A DNA stretch of 64,000 nucleotides from Prauserella halophila. GTDB lineage: Bacteria > Actinomycetota > Actinomycetes > Mycobacteriales > Pseudonocardiaceae. The DNA is taken from assembly GCF_024171895.1 (NCBI RefSeq), contig NZ_JAMTCQ010000012.1:58283-122282 (forward strand), read 5' to 3'. The notes under the pieces were generated by a model. The model had not been told where the DNA came from, did no database searches, and saw only the letters and a list, made by a program, of their open reading frames with translations. The first letter of the stretch is position 1, and every line of letters starts with the position of its first letter. Position numbers and translations under genes: made by a program. Positions 16,880 through 26,559 of this stretch are shown here, piece by piece.

Positions 16880-18034
16880 ATGGATCTGACCCCGAAGCCC
16901 CAGGACCGCTTCGCCTTCGGCCTGTGGACGATCGGCTGGCGGGCCGACGACCCGTTCGGTGCCCCGACCCGCGAACGCCTCGACCCCGTTGAGGCGGTGA
17001 ACGGCCTGGCCGAGATCGGCGCGTACGGGATCACGTTCCACGACGACGACCTGATCCCGTTCGGCACGCCGGCCGCGGAACGCACCGCGATCATCGAGCG
17101 GTTCCGCAAGGCGCTGGCGGAGACCGGCCTGGTCGTGCCGACCGCGACGACCAACCTGTTCGGACACCCGGTGTTCAAGGACGGCGCGCTGACCGCCAAG
17201 GACCGGGACGTGCGGCGTTTCGCCCTGCGCAAGGTGGCGCGCAACATCGACCTGGCCGCCGAACTGGGCGCGCAGACGTACGTGTTCTGGGGCGGCCGCG
17301 AGGGCTCTGAGGCCGAGGCCGCCTACGATCCGACCGCGGCCCTGGAGCGCTACCGCGAGGGCCTCAACGCGCTGACGCACTACGTCAAAGAACAGGGCTA
17401 CCAGCTTCGGTTCGCCGTGGAGCCCAAGCCGAACGAGCCGCGCGGCGACATCCTGCTCCCGACCATCGGGCATGCCCTGGCCTTCATCCAGACGCTGGAT
17501 CATCCCGACATGGTCGGTGTCAATCCCGAGGTCGGCCACGAGCAGATGGCCGGGCTCAACGCCGTGCACGGCTACGCCCAGGCGCTGTGGCAGGGCAAGC
17601 TGTTCCACATCGACCTCAACGGCCAGCACGGCCCGCGCTACGACCAGGATCTCGTGTTCGGGCACGGCGACCTGATCAACGCGTTCTTCCTCGTCGACCT
17701 GTTGGAGAACGGCGGTTACGACGGTCCCCGCCACTTCGACTACAAGCCGCTGCGCACCGAGGACAAGGCGGGTGTGTGGGAGAGCGCGCGCGCCAACATG
17801 CGCACCTACCTGGTCCTGCGCGAGCGAGCCCGGCAGTTCCGCGAGGACCCCGAGGTGGCCGAGGCGCGCAAGGCCGCCCGCCTGGACCAACTGTCGGTGC
17901 CCACTCTGGACACGGGCGAGACGGTCACCGGCGTCCTCTCCGAGGAACTCGACGTGGACGAGGCGGCCGAGCGGGGCGCAGCAAACGCCCGCCTGCAACA
18001 GCTGGCCGTGGAACACCTCATGGGAGCGCGCTGA
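16880..18034 (+). CDS. xylA: Xylose isomerase
   Basis: The 384-residue enzyme converts D-xylose to D-xylulose using two divalent metals. Key motifs are present: [11 protein letters not shown] with the catalytic His and Asp, [19 protein letters not shown] with metal-binding Glu, and HFDYKPLR. The length matches actinobacterial class I isomerases. ATG 16880 follows GAGGAG. xylB begins three bases after its stop. Confidence 0.97.
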   Translation: MDLTPKPQDRFAFGLWTIGWRADDPFGAPTRERLDPVEAVNGLAEIGAYGITFHDDDLIPFGTPAAERTAIIERFRKALAETGLVVPTATTNLFGHPVFKDGALTAKDRDVRRFALRKVARNIDLAAELGAQTYVFWGGREGSEAEAAYDPTAALERYREGLNALTHYVKEQGYQLRFAVEPKPNEPRGDILLPTIGHALAFIQTLDHPDMVGVNPEVGHEQMAGLNAVHGYAQALWQGKLFHIDLNGQHGPRYDQDLVFGHGDLINAFFLVDLLENGGYDGPRHFDYKPLRTEDKAGVWESARANMRTYLVLRERARQFREDPEVAEARKAARLDQLSVPTLDTGETVTGVLSEELDVDEAAERGAANARLQQLAVEHLMGAR

Positions 18035-18036
18035 CC

Positions 18037-19434
18037 ATGCCCCTCGTCGCGGGCGTCGATTCGTCGACGCAATCCTGCAAGGTGCTCGTGCGTGACGCCG
18101 AGACCGGTGCGCCGGTGCGTGAGGGGCACGCCGAGCACCCCTCGGGAACCCAGGTCGACCCCCGGCGCTGGTGGACGGCACTGCAGACCGCCGTCGACCG
18201 GGCCGGGGGCCTCGACGACGTCGCCGCGGTGTCGGTGGCGGGCCAGCAACACGGGCTGGTCTGCCTCGACGAGGACGGCGAGATCGCGTGCACGGCGTCG
18301 CTGTGGAACGACCTCGCTCCCGCCGCGGCGGCCGAGGAGCTCATCGCCGAACTCGGTCCGGAGCAGTGGGCCGAGGCGGTCGGGATCGTGCCGCGCGCCT
18401 CGTTCACCGTGGCCAAACTGCGGTGGCTGGCCGAGTCGGACCCCGATTCGGCTGCGCGCACCGCGGCGGTGTGCCTGCCGCACGACTACCTGACGTGGCG
18501 GTTGGCGGGCAGCGGCGATCCCGCCCGCGTCACCACCGACCGGGGAGACGCCTCCGGGACCGGGTACTGGTCGCCCCGCTCGAGGCGCTACCGCGAGGAC
18601 CTGGTCGAGCGCGCGTTCGGCTCGGTGCCGCACCTGCCGAGGGTATGCGGCCCGGCCGAACCGGTGACCACCACCGCAGGCGGTCTCGTCCTCGGGCCGG
18701 GCACCGGCGACAACATGGGCGCGGCCCTCGGATTGGGCATCGGACCGGGTGACGTCGTCGTCTCGCTCGGCACCTCCGGCACGGTCTTCGCCGTCGGGAG
18801 GCAGCCCGTTTCCGACCCGGCCGGGGACATAGCCGGCTTCTGCGACGCCACGGGCCGGTTCCTGCCGTTGGTGTGCACTCTCAACGCGGCGCGCGTACTC
18901 AGCAGCACCGCGGAGCTGCTCGGTACCGATCTCGACGGACTGAACCTGCTTGCCGCGCAGGCCGAGCCCGGTGCCGACGGGCTGACGCTGTTGCCCTACC
19001 TCGAGGGCGAGCGCACCCCGAACCTCCCGGACGCCGCGGGCACGATCACGGGGCTGCGCACCACCAACACGACTTCGGCCAACCTGGCTCGGGCCGCGGT
19101 GGAGGGAATGCTCTGCGGACTGGCCGATGGTCTGGACCGGCTGCGCGAGCACGGCGTGGCGATCAACCGGGTGCTGCTGACCGGCGGAGCTGCCCGCTCG
19201 CCTGCGGTGCAGCACGTCGCCCCGGCTCTGTTCGACGTCGACGTGGAAGTCCCCGAGTGGGACGAATACGTCGCCATCGGCGCCGCACGGCAAGCAGCCT
19301 GGGCGTTGTCCGGTGCGGAGGAGCCTCCGCCCTGGGAGGTCGTTCGCACGCGCCTGCCGGCGGGCGATCCGGCGACGGTGCGACCGGCGCGCGAGTCCTA
19401 CCGGCAGGCACGCGAACGGATGCACTCGGTCTGA
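18037..19434 (+). CDS. xylB: Xylulokinase
   Basis: The 465-residue FGGY-family kinase phosphorylates D-xylulose to xylulose 5-phosphate for the pentose phosphate pathway. It has the N-terminal phosphate loop [23 protein letters not shown] in the substrate region, [21 protein letters not shown] and TGGAARSP in the second ATPase domain. It is coupled to xylA and completes the operon. Confidence 0.95.
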   Translation: MPLVAGVDSSTQSCKVLVRDAETGAPVREGHAEHPSGTQVDPRRWWTALQTAVDRAGGLDDVAAVSVAGQQHGLVCLDEDGEIACTASLWNDLAPAAAAEELIAELGPEQWAEAVGIVPRASFTVAKLRWLAESDPDSAARTAAVCLPHDYLTWRLAGSGDPARVTTDRGDASGTGYWSPRSRRYREDLVERAFGSVPHLPRVCGPAEPVTTTAGGLVLGPGTGDNMGAALGLGIGPGDVVVSLGTSGTVFAVGRQPVSDPAGDIAGFCDATGRFLPLVCTLNAARVLSSTAELLGTDLDGLNLLAAQAEPGADGLTLLPYLEGERTPNLPDAAGTITGLRTTNTTSANLARAAVEGMLCGLADGLDRLREHGVAINRVLLTGGAARSPAVQHVAPALFDVDVEVPEWDEYVAIGAARQAAWALSGAEEPPPWEVVRTRLPAGDPATVRPARESYRQARERMHSV

Positions 19435-19501
19435 CGTTTCCCTGGCAACCCGAACCCCCAACGTGCAGCCCTGGACCGGCGGCATGCACCCGTGAATGCA
19501 C

Positions 19502-19575
19502 AACACGGGCCCCGGAACCCGCAACACGGGCCCCGGAACCCGCAACACGGTCCCCGGAACCCGCAACACGCGGGT
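19502..19575. repeat. 21-bp tandem repeat between convergent genes
   Basis: A 21-bp unit starting AACACGG and containing CCCCGGAACCCGC is repeated at 19502, 19523 and 19544, with a partial fourth copy at 19565. It sits between the stops of xylB and the PucR gene. No clear T-run follows, so a terminator role is uncertain. Confidence 0.8.
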
Positions 19576-21110
19576 TATCGGTCGTGTTCGCCGATGGCGA
19601 GGGTGATCAGCATCGCGAGGCGTTTGCGTGGTTCGTCGAGGCGCAGGTCGGCGAGTTCGGACATCTTGCGCAGGCGGTTGCGGATGGTGTTGGGGTGGAC
19701 GTCGAGGTGGTCGGCCGCGGCGTTCAGGTCGCCTTGCGCCTCGAGCCACGCGTGGAGTGTGGGCAGCAATCGGGTGCCGTGCGCATCGTCGTGCCGGGCC
19801 AGGTGCGCGATCGGTCCTCGCGACGGCACGCGTCCCGCGGTGGCCGCGGTGCGGAGCCGTTGCAGCAGGATCTCGTCCCAGGCTTCGTCGTAGCAGACGG
19901 GCTCCCCCTCGGCCCGCGCCGCGTGCAGGGCGAGGCTTTCGTCGGCCTCCTGCCTGCTCGCCGGGATCTCGCCGGGTTCGGCGGGGCCGCCGACGCCTGC
20001 GAAGAGACTGGCATGGCGGGGCAGGCCGCGGGCCAGTTCGCCCAGCCAGTCGAGCGCGGGTGCGGGATCGTCGTCGCAGGGAAGCACCGTGTAGACGGTG
20101 TTGCCGAACAGCGTCGTCCGGCCGGGGCGCGACCAGCCGAAGCCGGTCGTGGCCCGTTCGAACGCCAGCAGAATCGCGGCGTTGCGCTCGGACGTCGTGT
20201 GTGCTTGTAGCGCGATGACGCGGTGCCGCCGAGGTGGCAGGCCGAGCTTGCCGATGACGGCGGATGCGTCCGGGGTGCCCTCGAGCAGCTGGATGACCAG
20301 TTCCGATTCGACCTGTCGTTCCAGGTCGGCACTCACCCGGGAGCGCAGCAGGTGCAGCGCCACCGTGTGAGCGCCGTCGGCGAGCAGCCGCGTGCGGATC
20401 GGATCGAGCGGGCCGTCGCACGTGACCCACAGCGATCCCAGGAGCTCACGCCCCGCGCGGACCGCGACGACGGTCCGGTCCTGCAGGCCGTGCTCCGGGG
20501 CGCCGACGACGTGAAGCGGCTCGTCGGACACGGCCAGATGCGTGAACACGCCGCGCTCGTCGAACAGTGTCCGCACCCGTTCGGGCACCCGCCTGCCGAG
20601 GATGGTGTCGAGCCGGGCGGGGTCGGTGTCGTGCTGCACGCTGGAGTAGGCCATCACGCGGGACAGCTGATCCTCGATCGTCACCGGGCCGCCCACGGCT
20701 GCGGCGATGCTGTCGGCGAGGGTGAACAGATCGCTCGGTCCCCGGCCTGCTTCCGTCTCCCTGCCTTCCAGCACCAGGCCGTACACGACACCCGCCACCT
20801 GGCTCCATGACACCTCGGCGGGCACCAGCAGCAGGCTGATCCCGGCTGCGCGTGCCGCTGCGACGACGTCGTCGTCGAGCTCGTCGATGCGGATGAGTAC
20901 GGCCCGTGCCTGTGCGGCGCGTCCCAACTCGAGGGCGCGGGCCGCGTCGCCGGCACCGACGGCCAGCAATGCGTCGCCCATGACCTGGTCGTCGCCTGCC
21001 GGATCGTGCATGGCCACGCTGTGCAGTTCCGCGTCCCTGTCCTGATGGTGGCCCGCGATCCTCACGCCGTAGCCGCCCAGCACGTTGATGAGGCGATCCA
21101 GCCTGACCAT
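19575..21110 (-). CDS. PucR-family transcriptional regulator
   Basis: The 511-residue protein has an N-terminal PucR ligand region with a GAF-like middle and the C-terminal PucR helix-turn-helix, LEAQGDLNAAADHLDVHPNT then IRNRLRKM. In this family the C-terminal domain binds DNA and activates catabolic genes for purines or amino acids. It is divergent from a D-amino acid dehydrogenase-like gene at 21293, its most likely target. A near-palindrome lies in the gap. Confidence 0.88.
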   Translation of the reverse strand: MVRLDRLINVLGGYGVRIAGHHQDRDAELHSVAMHDPAGDDQVMGDALLAVGAGDAARALELGRAAQARAVLIRIDELDDDVVAAARAAGISLLLVPAEVSWSQVAGVVYGLVLEGRETEAGRGPSDLFTLADSIAAAVGGPVTIEDQLSRVMAYSSVQHDTDPARLDTILGRRVPERVRTLFDERGVFTHLAVSDEPLHVVGAPEHGLQDRTVVAVRAGRELLGSLWVTCDGPLDPIRTRLLADGAHTVALHLLRSRVSADLERQVESELVIQLLEGTPDASAVIGKLGLPPRRHRVIALQAHTTSERNAAILLAFERATTGFGWSRPGRTTLFGNTVYTVLPCDDDPAPALDWLGELARGLPRHASLFAGVGGPAEPGEIPASRQEADESLALHAARAEGEPVCYDEAWDEILLQRLRTAATAGRVPSRGPIAHLARHDDAHGTRLLPTLHAWLEAQGDLNAAADHLDVHPNTIRNRLRKMSELADLRLDEPRKRLAMLITLAIGEHDR

Positions 21111-21181
21111 CCGCGATCCGTCCCGCGCGAATCCGCCGGGTCACCGCCCGGATGGGCTGATCGTACGCTGGCCGATTCGAA

Positions 21182-21282
21182 CAATCGAAGGACTTCGGAT
21201 TGTGGTCTTCGTACAAGCCCGTGGTCGGTGGACTCGGCGATGCTTACGGCGTCGGACCGGATACGAGTCGGACCGGATACGG
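21182..21282. promoter_or_regulatory. Near-palindrome and direct repeat in the divergent promoter gap
   Basis: CAATCGAAG and CTTCGGATTG at 21182-21202 form an inverted repeat with one base missing on the left arm. A 16-bp direct repeat (GTCGGACCGGATACG plus one base) occurs at 21251 and 21267, ending just before the ribosome site of the oxidoreductase. The palindrome is a candidate site for the PucR regulator. Confidence 0.5.
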
Positions 21283-21292
21283 GAAGGTACTC

Positions 21293-22552
21293 ATGCTCAA
21301 CGCTGCAGACAGCTCCGATCGCCCACGGACGGCGGTCGTCGTCGGGGCGGGTGTGGTCGGGTTGTCGACCGCCTGGTTCCTGCAGGAACGCGGGGTCGAG
21401 GTGACCGTCGTGGACCGCTCGGGCGTGGCCGCGGGTTCGTCGTGGGGCAATGCGGGCTGGCTCTCTCCCGGGCTGGCGCTGCCGCTCAACGATCCCGGGG
21501 TGCTTCGCTACGGGCTGCGCTCGTTGTTCGACCGCACGGCGCCGCTGCATGTGCCGGCCAGGATCGATCCTGCACTGTGGCGGTTCCTGCTCCGGTTCGC
21601 CGCGCGCTGCACCACGAAGGGCTGGGACCGGGTGGCCCGCGCGAACCTGCCGCTCAACGTCGAGAGCTTGAACGCCTACGACACGCTCGCAGCCGGCGGC
21701 GTGGCGACCGGCGCGACACCGGCCCCGATCACCGCCGCGTTCGAGAACCACGACCAGGCCGCCACGCTGATCGACGAGTTCGAGCGACTCGGCGACGCCG
21801 GTCAGGACGTTTCGTACCAGCGGCTGGGCGCCCGCGAACTGCGAGACCGGCTGCCACAGGCGTCCGACCGGCTCGGTGAAGGCGTACGCCTCGACGGGCA
21901 GCGCTACCTCGACCCCGGCGAGTTCGCCGGCGCCCTCGCCGACGCGGTCCGAGCCAGGGGAGGTGTCATCCGCAGCGGCTTCGACGTCGTGGACGTGCGG
22001 CCCCACGATCACGCGGTGACGCTGCGTTCGTCGTCCGGGTCGGTGTCGGCACAGGTCGCAGTGCTCGCGGGTGGCGCGTGGTTCAGCCGGCTCGGCCGCC
22101 GGTTCGGGATCCGGGTGCCGGTCCGCGCCGGTCGTGGCTATTCGTTCACCGTGCCCACCGACGAACCGGTGCCCGGACCGGTCTACCTGCCCGGGATCCG
22201 CGTGGCCTGCACGCCTTACCAGGGCGCGTTGCGGGTCGCGGGCACCATGGAGTTCCGCGGCGTCGGCGATCCGCTCGACCCCGCCCGCATCGACGCCGTC
22301 GTCGAATCCGCCCGCCCGCTGCTGGCGGGGGTGCACTGGGAGGAACGGCGCGACGAATGGGTCGGCGCCCGCCCGGTCACCCACGACGGCAAGCCGCTGA
22401 TCGGCGCGACGAACGCTCCCAACGTGTACGCCGCGGGAGGTCACGGCATGTGGGGGCTGACCCAGGGGCCCGTCACCGGGCAGCTGCTGGCCGAGCAGAT
22501 CGTCACCGGCAAACGCCCGGACCTCCTCCACGAGTTCGACCCGCTGCGCTGA
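21293..22552 (+). CDS. FAD-dependent D-amino acid dehydrogenase-like oxidoreductase
   Basis: The 419-residue protein is a DAO-family flavoenzyme. The Rossmann motif TAVVVGAGVVGLSTAWFL lies at about residues 13-30, followed by WGNAGWLSPGLALPL, which is typical of DadA. The C-terminal GGHGMWGLTQGPVTGQLLAE closes the FAD site. DadA oxidises D-amino acids to keto acids and passes electrons to the respiratory chain. ATG 21293 follows GGGAAGG. The divergent PucR regulator supports a catabolic role. Confidence 0.85.
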   Translation: MLNAADSSDRPRTAVVVGAGVVGLSTAWFLQERGVEVTVVDRSGVAAGSSWGNAGWLSPGLALPLNDPGVLRYGLRSLFDRTAPLHVPARIDPALWRFLLRFAARCTTKGWDRVARANLPLNVESLNAYDTLAAGGVATGATPAPITAAFENHDQAATLIDEFERLGDAGQDVSYQRLGARELRDRLPQASDRLGEGVRLDGQRYLDPGEFAGALADAVRARGGVIRSGFDVVDVRPHDHAVTLRSSSGSVSAQVAVLAGGAWFSRLGRRFGIRVPVRAGRGYSFTVPTDEPVPGPVYLPGIRVACTPYQGALRVAGTMEFRGVGDPLDPARIDAVVESARPLLAGVHWEERRDEWVGARPVTHDGKPLIGATNAPNVYAAGGHGMWGLTQGPVTGQLLAEQIVTGKRPDLLHEFDPLR

Positions 22553-22566
22553 CCGGGCCGGGTGTC

Positions 22567-22779
22567 ATGACCGAGAACGCGGGACCACACTCCGCCGAGC
22601 CACGTCCGAACGACGACGAACGCGCCGAACTGGAATGGCTGCGCGCCGAGAACGAACTGTTGCGCGCCCAACGCGACGTCCTCGAGCGCATCGCCACCGG
22701 ATTCGCCGAGGACCTGGGGATCGCCCGGTTCGGCGATTGGGGCCGGCCCGGCACCTCACACCACAGGGACATCCGATGA
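22567..22779 (+). CDS. Small coiled-coil protein
   Basis: This 70-residue protein has a strong heptad helix, ELEWLRAENELLRAQRDVLE, followed by an acidic and basic tail. The helix resembles the C-terminal helix of IS3-type OrfA, but no other transposase feature is present, so I treat it as an ordinary small protein. Its stop overlaps the next start by ATGA, which ties it to the GreA-like gene. Confidence 0.6.
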   Translation: MTENAGPHSAEPRPNDDERAELEWLRAENELLRAQRDVLERIATGFAEDLGIARFGDWGRPGTSHHRDIR

Positions 22780-23237
22780 CCGACGCCAACCGGACCTGGC
22801 TCACCGCCGAGGCCCACGACCGGCTCCACGCCGAACTCGCCGATCTTCGGCGTCACGACGGCGAAACCGAGAACGCCGAGGAGCTCGACGGCGGTGAGCG
22901 CGCACTTCACGACAGGCGCGTGCAGGCCCGTATCCGGGAGATCGAAGCGCTGTTGCACAACGCGGTCGTGGGCGAGGCGCCGCCGGACGACGGCGTCGCC
23001 GAACCCGGGATGGTTCTGACCGTACGTTTCGACGACGACCCCGACACCGACACGTTCCTGCTCGGCGTGCGTGACGGTGCGGAATCCGGCGGACTGGACG
23101 TCTGTTCGCCGGACTCGCCGCTCGGTCGGGCGTTGACCGGAGCCGTGCAGGGCGACGAGCGCACCTACACCGTCCCCAGTGGACGGACGGTGGGCGTGGA
23201 GCTGCTGAGTGCTGTTCCTTACGAGGGCACGCGATGA
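22776..23237 (+). CDS. GreA/GreB-family elongation factor-like protein
   Basis: The 153-residue protein has an N-terminal antiparallel coiled coil (LHAELADLRR to RIREIEALLHNAVV) and a C-terminal FKBP-like domain, MVLTVRFDDDP then SPDSPLGRALTGA and YTVPSGR. Gre factors enter the RNA polymerase secondary channel and stimulate cleavage of stalled transcripts. It is short and has an extra acidic stretch between helices, so it may be a GreA paralog that modulates polymerase rather than the housekeeping factor. Confidence 0.8.
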   Translation: MTDANRTWLTAEAHDRLHAELADLRRHDGETENAEELDGGERALHDRRVQARIREIEALLHNAVVGEAPPDDGVAEPGMVLTVRFDDDPDTDTFLLGVRDGAESGGLDVCSPDSPLGRALTGAVQGDERTYTVPSGRTVGVELLSAVPYEGTR

Positions 23238-23341
23238 CGTGGCGGTCGCATGGGCGCCGCCCGCGTGTGTTCGGCGGCGTCCCCGATCGACCCGCACCAC
23301 ATTGGACCGGTGTGGTGCGTGCAGGTCGGCCGGGCCCTTGT

Positions 23342-24928
23342 TCACCGGTGCCGGTGGATATCGTGGTCGGCCGACGGTGTTCGGCGCCGGCGCAGCAGTG
23401 CGGGGCAGCCGACCGCGGCCGCGAGCAGGACGGCTGAAGCCGCGGTCGCTGCGACGCTCAGGCTGTCGACGAAGGCGGAGTCGGCGAGTTCGGTGAGGCG
23501 CTCGGCCGGGCCGTCCGGCAGGTACTCGGCGATGCCGCTGGCCGCGCCCAGACTGGACGTGGCGGTGTCGGCGACGTCGGGTGGGACATCGGCCGGTAGT
23601 CCCTCGCGCAGGTTCGACCGGTACACGGCCGTGCCGATGGATCCGAGCACGGCGATGCCCAGCGCGGCGCCGAACTCGGCGGCGGTCTCGGACAGCGCGG
23701 ACGCGGCACCGGAACGGGAGGGCGGTGCCGAGGCGACGACGACGTCCGTCGCCAGGGTCATCATCGGAGCAATCCCCGCGCCGATCGCCGCGGAGGCGAC
23801 GACGGCGAGGACGAGTCCGCCGTCGGCGGGAACCGTGCTGAACGCCAGCATGCCGGTGGCTGCCAGCGCCGCGCCGACGCCGAAGATCAGTGGGTAGCCC
23901 AGCCTGCCGACGAGCATCGAGGCGAGGACCGCCATGGTCCCGACGCCCAGCATCACCGGCAGCATCGCCACGGCGGCGACCAACGGCGAGAGCCCGTGCA
24001 CGAGCTGCAGGTACTGGGTGTTGTAGAGCATCACGCCGACCAGTGCGAACATCGCCAGCCCCGCCCCGGCGATCGCGCCCGTGAACCGGGGGTCGCCGAA
24101 CAGGCCCAGGTCGACGAGCGGGTTGCGCAGCCGTCGTTGTCGCATGGCGAACAGCACGCCGAAGCCGAGCCCGCCGACAGTGGCGAGGATCGTCGGCGTG
24201 GTGACCGCGAGCTCCTCGGCGGCGGTCTTGATGGCCCAGACGATCGGCAGGATCGCGGCGAACGACAGTACGACGCTCAGCGGATCCAACGGTGCCGCAC
24301 CGGGCTGCTCGCCGCACTCGGGGTTTCGGTATTCGGGGCTTCGGTATTCGGGATTTCGGTATTCGGGCACGACGCGGGGCGCGGTCACCAGCAGTACCAC
24401 GATGACCGGCGCGTTGATCAGGAAGACCGAGCCCCACCACAGCGACTCCAGCAGCAGGCCGCCGACGATGGGTCCGACGGCGATGCCGCCGGACAGGCTG
24501 GCCGTCCAGATTCCGATGGCGCGCGTTCGTTCGCCCGGGTCGGTGAACATGTTGCGGATCAGCGACAGCGTCGACGGCATCAGTGTCGCGCCGCCGATGC
24601 CCATCGCGGCCCGTGCGGCGATGAGCATTTCCGCGGTCGGCGCGAAGGCCGCCGCCACCGACGCCGCGCCGAACAGGGCGGCGCCGATGAGCAGGAGCCT
24701 GCGCCTGCCGATCCGGTCGCCGATGTTGCCCATCACGATCAACAGGCCTGCCAACAGAAACCCGTAGGAGTCGACGATCCACAGCGTCTCGCTCGGGCTC
24801 GGCGCCAGTTCGTCGGTGATCGTCGGGACGGCGATGTGCAGGATCGTCACGTCCATCGACGTCAGGATCACCGGCAGCGTCAGCACGGCGAGACCGAGCC
24901 ACCGCGAATCGCTTCGGACGGTTGTCAT
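23342..24928 (-). CDS. MFS drug exporter, 14-helix DHA2 type
   Basis: The 528-residue protein is a proton-driven multidrug exporter of the EmrB/SmvA type. It shows VTILHIAVPTI in helix 1, GDRIGRRRLLLIG after helix 2, and GLAMFALVGVMLYNTQYLQL. A cytoplasmic loop near residues 185-205 contains four copies of a five-residue motif like EYRNP, reflecting a 15-bp DNA repeat. Start ATG 24928. It is divergent from a TetR gene with two operators in between, so it is probably induced by its own substrates. Confidence 0.9.
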   Translation of the reverse strand: MTTVRSDSRWLGLAVLTLPVILTSMDVTILHIAVPTITDELAPSPSETLWIVDSYGFLLAGLLIVMGNIGDRIGRRRLLLIGAALFGAASVAAAFAPTAEMLIAARAAMGIGGATLMPSTLSLIRNMFTDPGERTRAIGIWTASLSGGIAVGPIVGGLLLESLWWGSVFLINAPVIVVLLVTAPRVVPEYRNPEYRSPEYRNPECGEQPGAAPLDPLSVVLSFAAILPIVWAIKTAAEELAVTTPTILATVGGLGFGVLFAMRQRRLRNPLVDLGLFGDPRFTGAIAGAGLAMFALVGVMLYNTQYLQLVHGLSPLVAAVAMLPVMLGVGTMAVLASMLVGRLGYPLIFGVGAALAATGMLAFSTVPADGGLVLAVVASAAIGAGIAPMMTLATDVVVASAPPSRSGAASALSETAAEFGAALGIAVLGSIGTAVYRSNLREGLPADVPPDVADTATSSLGAASGIAEYLPDGPAERLTELADSAFVDSLSVAATAASAVLLAAAVGCPALLRRRRTPSADHDIHRHR

Positions 24929-24959
24929 GACCGCTCCACTCCCTCGTGGTGCATCCCTC

Positions 24960-25002
24960 GTTGCGAACAGTGTTCGCAACGAGGATAGCGAACGATGTTC
25001 GC
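24960..25002. promoter_or_regulatory. Two TetR-type operators
   Basis: A perfect palindrome GTTGCGAACA-G-TGTTCGCAAC spans 24960-24980. A second site with the same half-sites, GCGAAC-GAT-GTTCGC, spans 24988-25002. Both lie between the exporter start and the TetR gene, so one repressor can shut both promoters. Confidence 0.85.
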
Positions 25003-25036
25003 AATGCAATAGGGTCGCGGCACGGAGGTGGCAGCA

Positions 25037-25723
25037 GTGAGTCCTCGAACCCGGCCGGCGGGCCCGCTCTCTCGCGAAGGGATCGTGTCGGCGGCGATCA
25101 CACTCGCCGACCGAGACGGTCTGGACACAGTGTCGATGCGCCGCGTCGCCGAGCACCTGCGCACCGGGCCCGCATCGCTCTACCGGCACGTCTCCAACCG
25201 GGACGAGCTCGTGACGGCGATGGTCGAACAGGTCGTTGCCCAACGTGAGTACCCCGACCCGGCCGACCTGGATTGGCGCGAGTGCATGCACGTGCTGGCG
25301 CGGCAGGACTGGTCGGCCATGCTCGTCCACCCGTGGATGATCACCGCCACGGCGACGGTCACCCCGCCCTTCGGAGCGGCTTCGCTGGCTTCGATGGAGT
25401 GGGCGCTGACGGCGCTCGCGCAGCTGGAGCTTCCATTGCAGGAGGCGGCGCGCGTGATCATGACGATCAACAATTACGTGCAGGGCACCGCCCGCGTCGT
25501 CCTCGGCGACCGGCAGGCCGGCTCGGACGACGATCCGGGCCGCAGCTGGCAGCGACGGCTCCGCGGCGTCGACCTCAGCGCGTCACCGCGGCTGCAGCGG
25601 CTCATCGCCGAGCCACTTCCCGACGGCGATCGACACTGGTTCGAGGACGGACTCGACGTCATCCTCGACGGCGTCGAAGCCCGCCAGGCCAGGAAGCCCG
25701 GCCGGGAGTCCGAACTCGACTGA
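25037..25723 (+). CDS. TetR/AcrR-family repressor
   Basis: The 228-residue protein has the TetR HTH: REGIVSAAITLADRDGLDTV, then MRRVAEHLRTGPASLYRHV, with the YRHVSNRDEL helix. The rest is a TetR_C-type ligand domain (MEWALTALAQLELP). GTG 25037 lies eight bases after GGAGG; GTG 25028 overlaps that site and is rejected. It is divergent from the MFS exporter and probably binds the two palindromes between them. Confidence 0.9.
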   Translation: MSPRTRPAGPLSREGIVSAAITLADRDGLDTVSMRRVAEHLRTGPASLYRHVSNRDELVTAMVEQVVAQREYPDPADLDWRECMHVLARQDWSAMLVHPWMITATATVTPPFGAASLASMEWALTALAQLELPLQEAARVIMTINNYVQGTARVVLGDRQAGSDDDPGRSWQRRLRGVDLSASPRLQRLIAEPLPDGDRHWFEDGLDVILDGVEARQARKPGRESELD

Positions 25724-26370
<647 letters not shown>

Positions 26371-26413
26371 GTGCTTGTTCTCGCTGTTCCGGGCGAGGAC
26401 GTGTGGTCTCTAT

Positions 26414-26430
26414 ATACCCCCTGGGGTTTA
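26414..26430. promoter_or_regulatory. CstR/CsoR-type operator 2
   Basis: ATACCCCCTGGGGTTTA repeats the site at 26040 with one change. It lies between the repressor and the persulfide dioxygenase gene and should control the sulfur operon. Confidence 0.8.
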
Positions 26431-26559
26431 ACGGTTCTTTTGGTAAAAGCAATCCCGTAACAGCGGTCGACGCACCGAACGCGGCCGACGCCCCGCGTCG
26501 CGGCCGCAGGCGGGACCGCGGGACGGATCGACAACGAACACGAATTGGAGGGGTTCGCA

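Noticed and set aside
17806-20430. 874-codon minus-strand frame
   Set aside because: It lies opposite xylA and xylB and merges with the PucR gene in a different frame; it is a high-GC shadow.
22567-22779. IS3 OrfA fragment
   Set aside because: Only one leucine-rich helix resembles OrfA; no HTH, no DDE partner and no inverted repeats are present.
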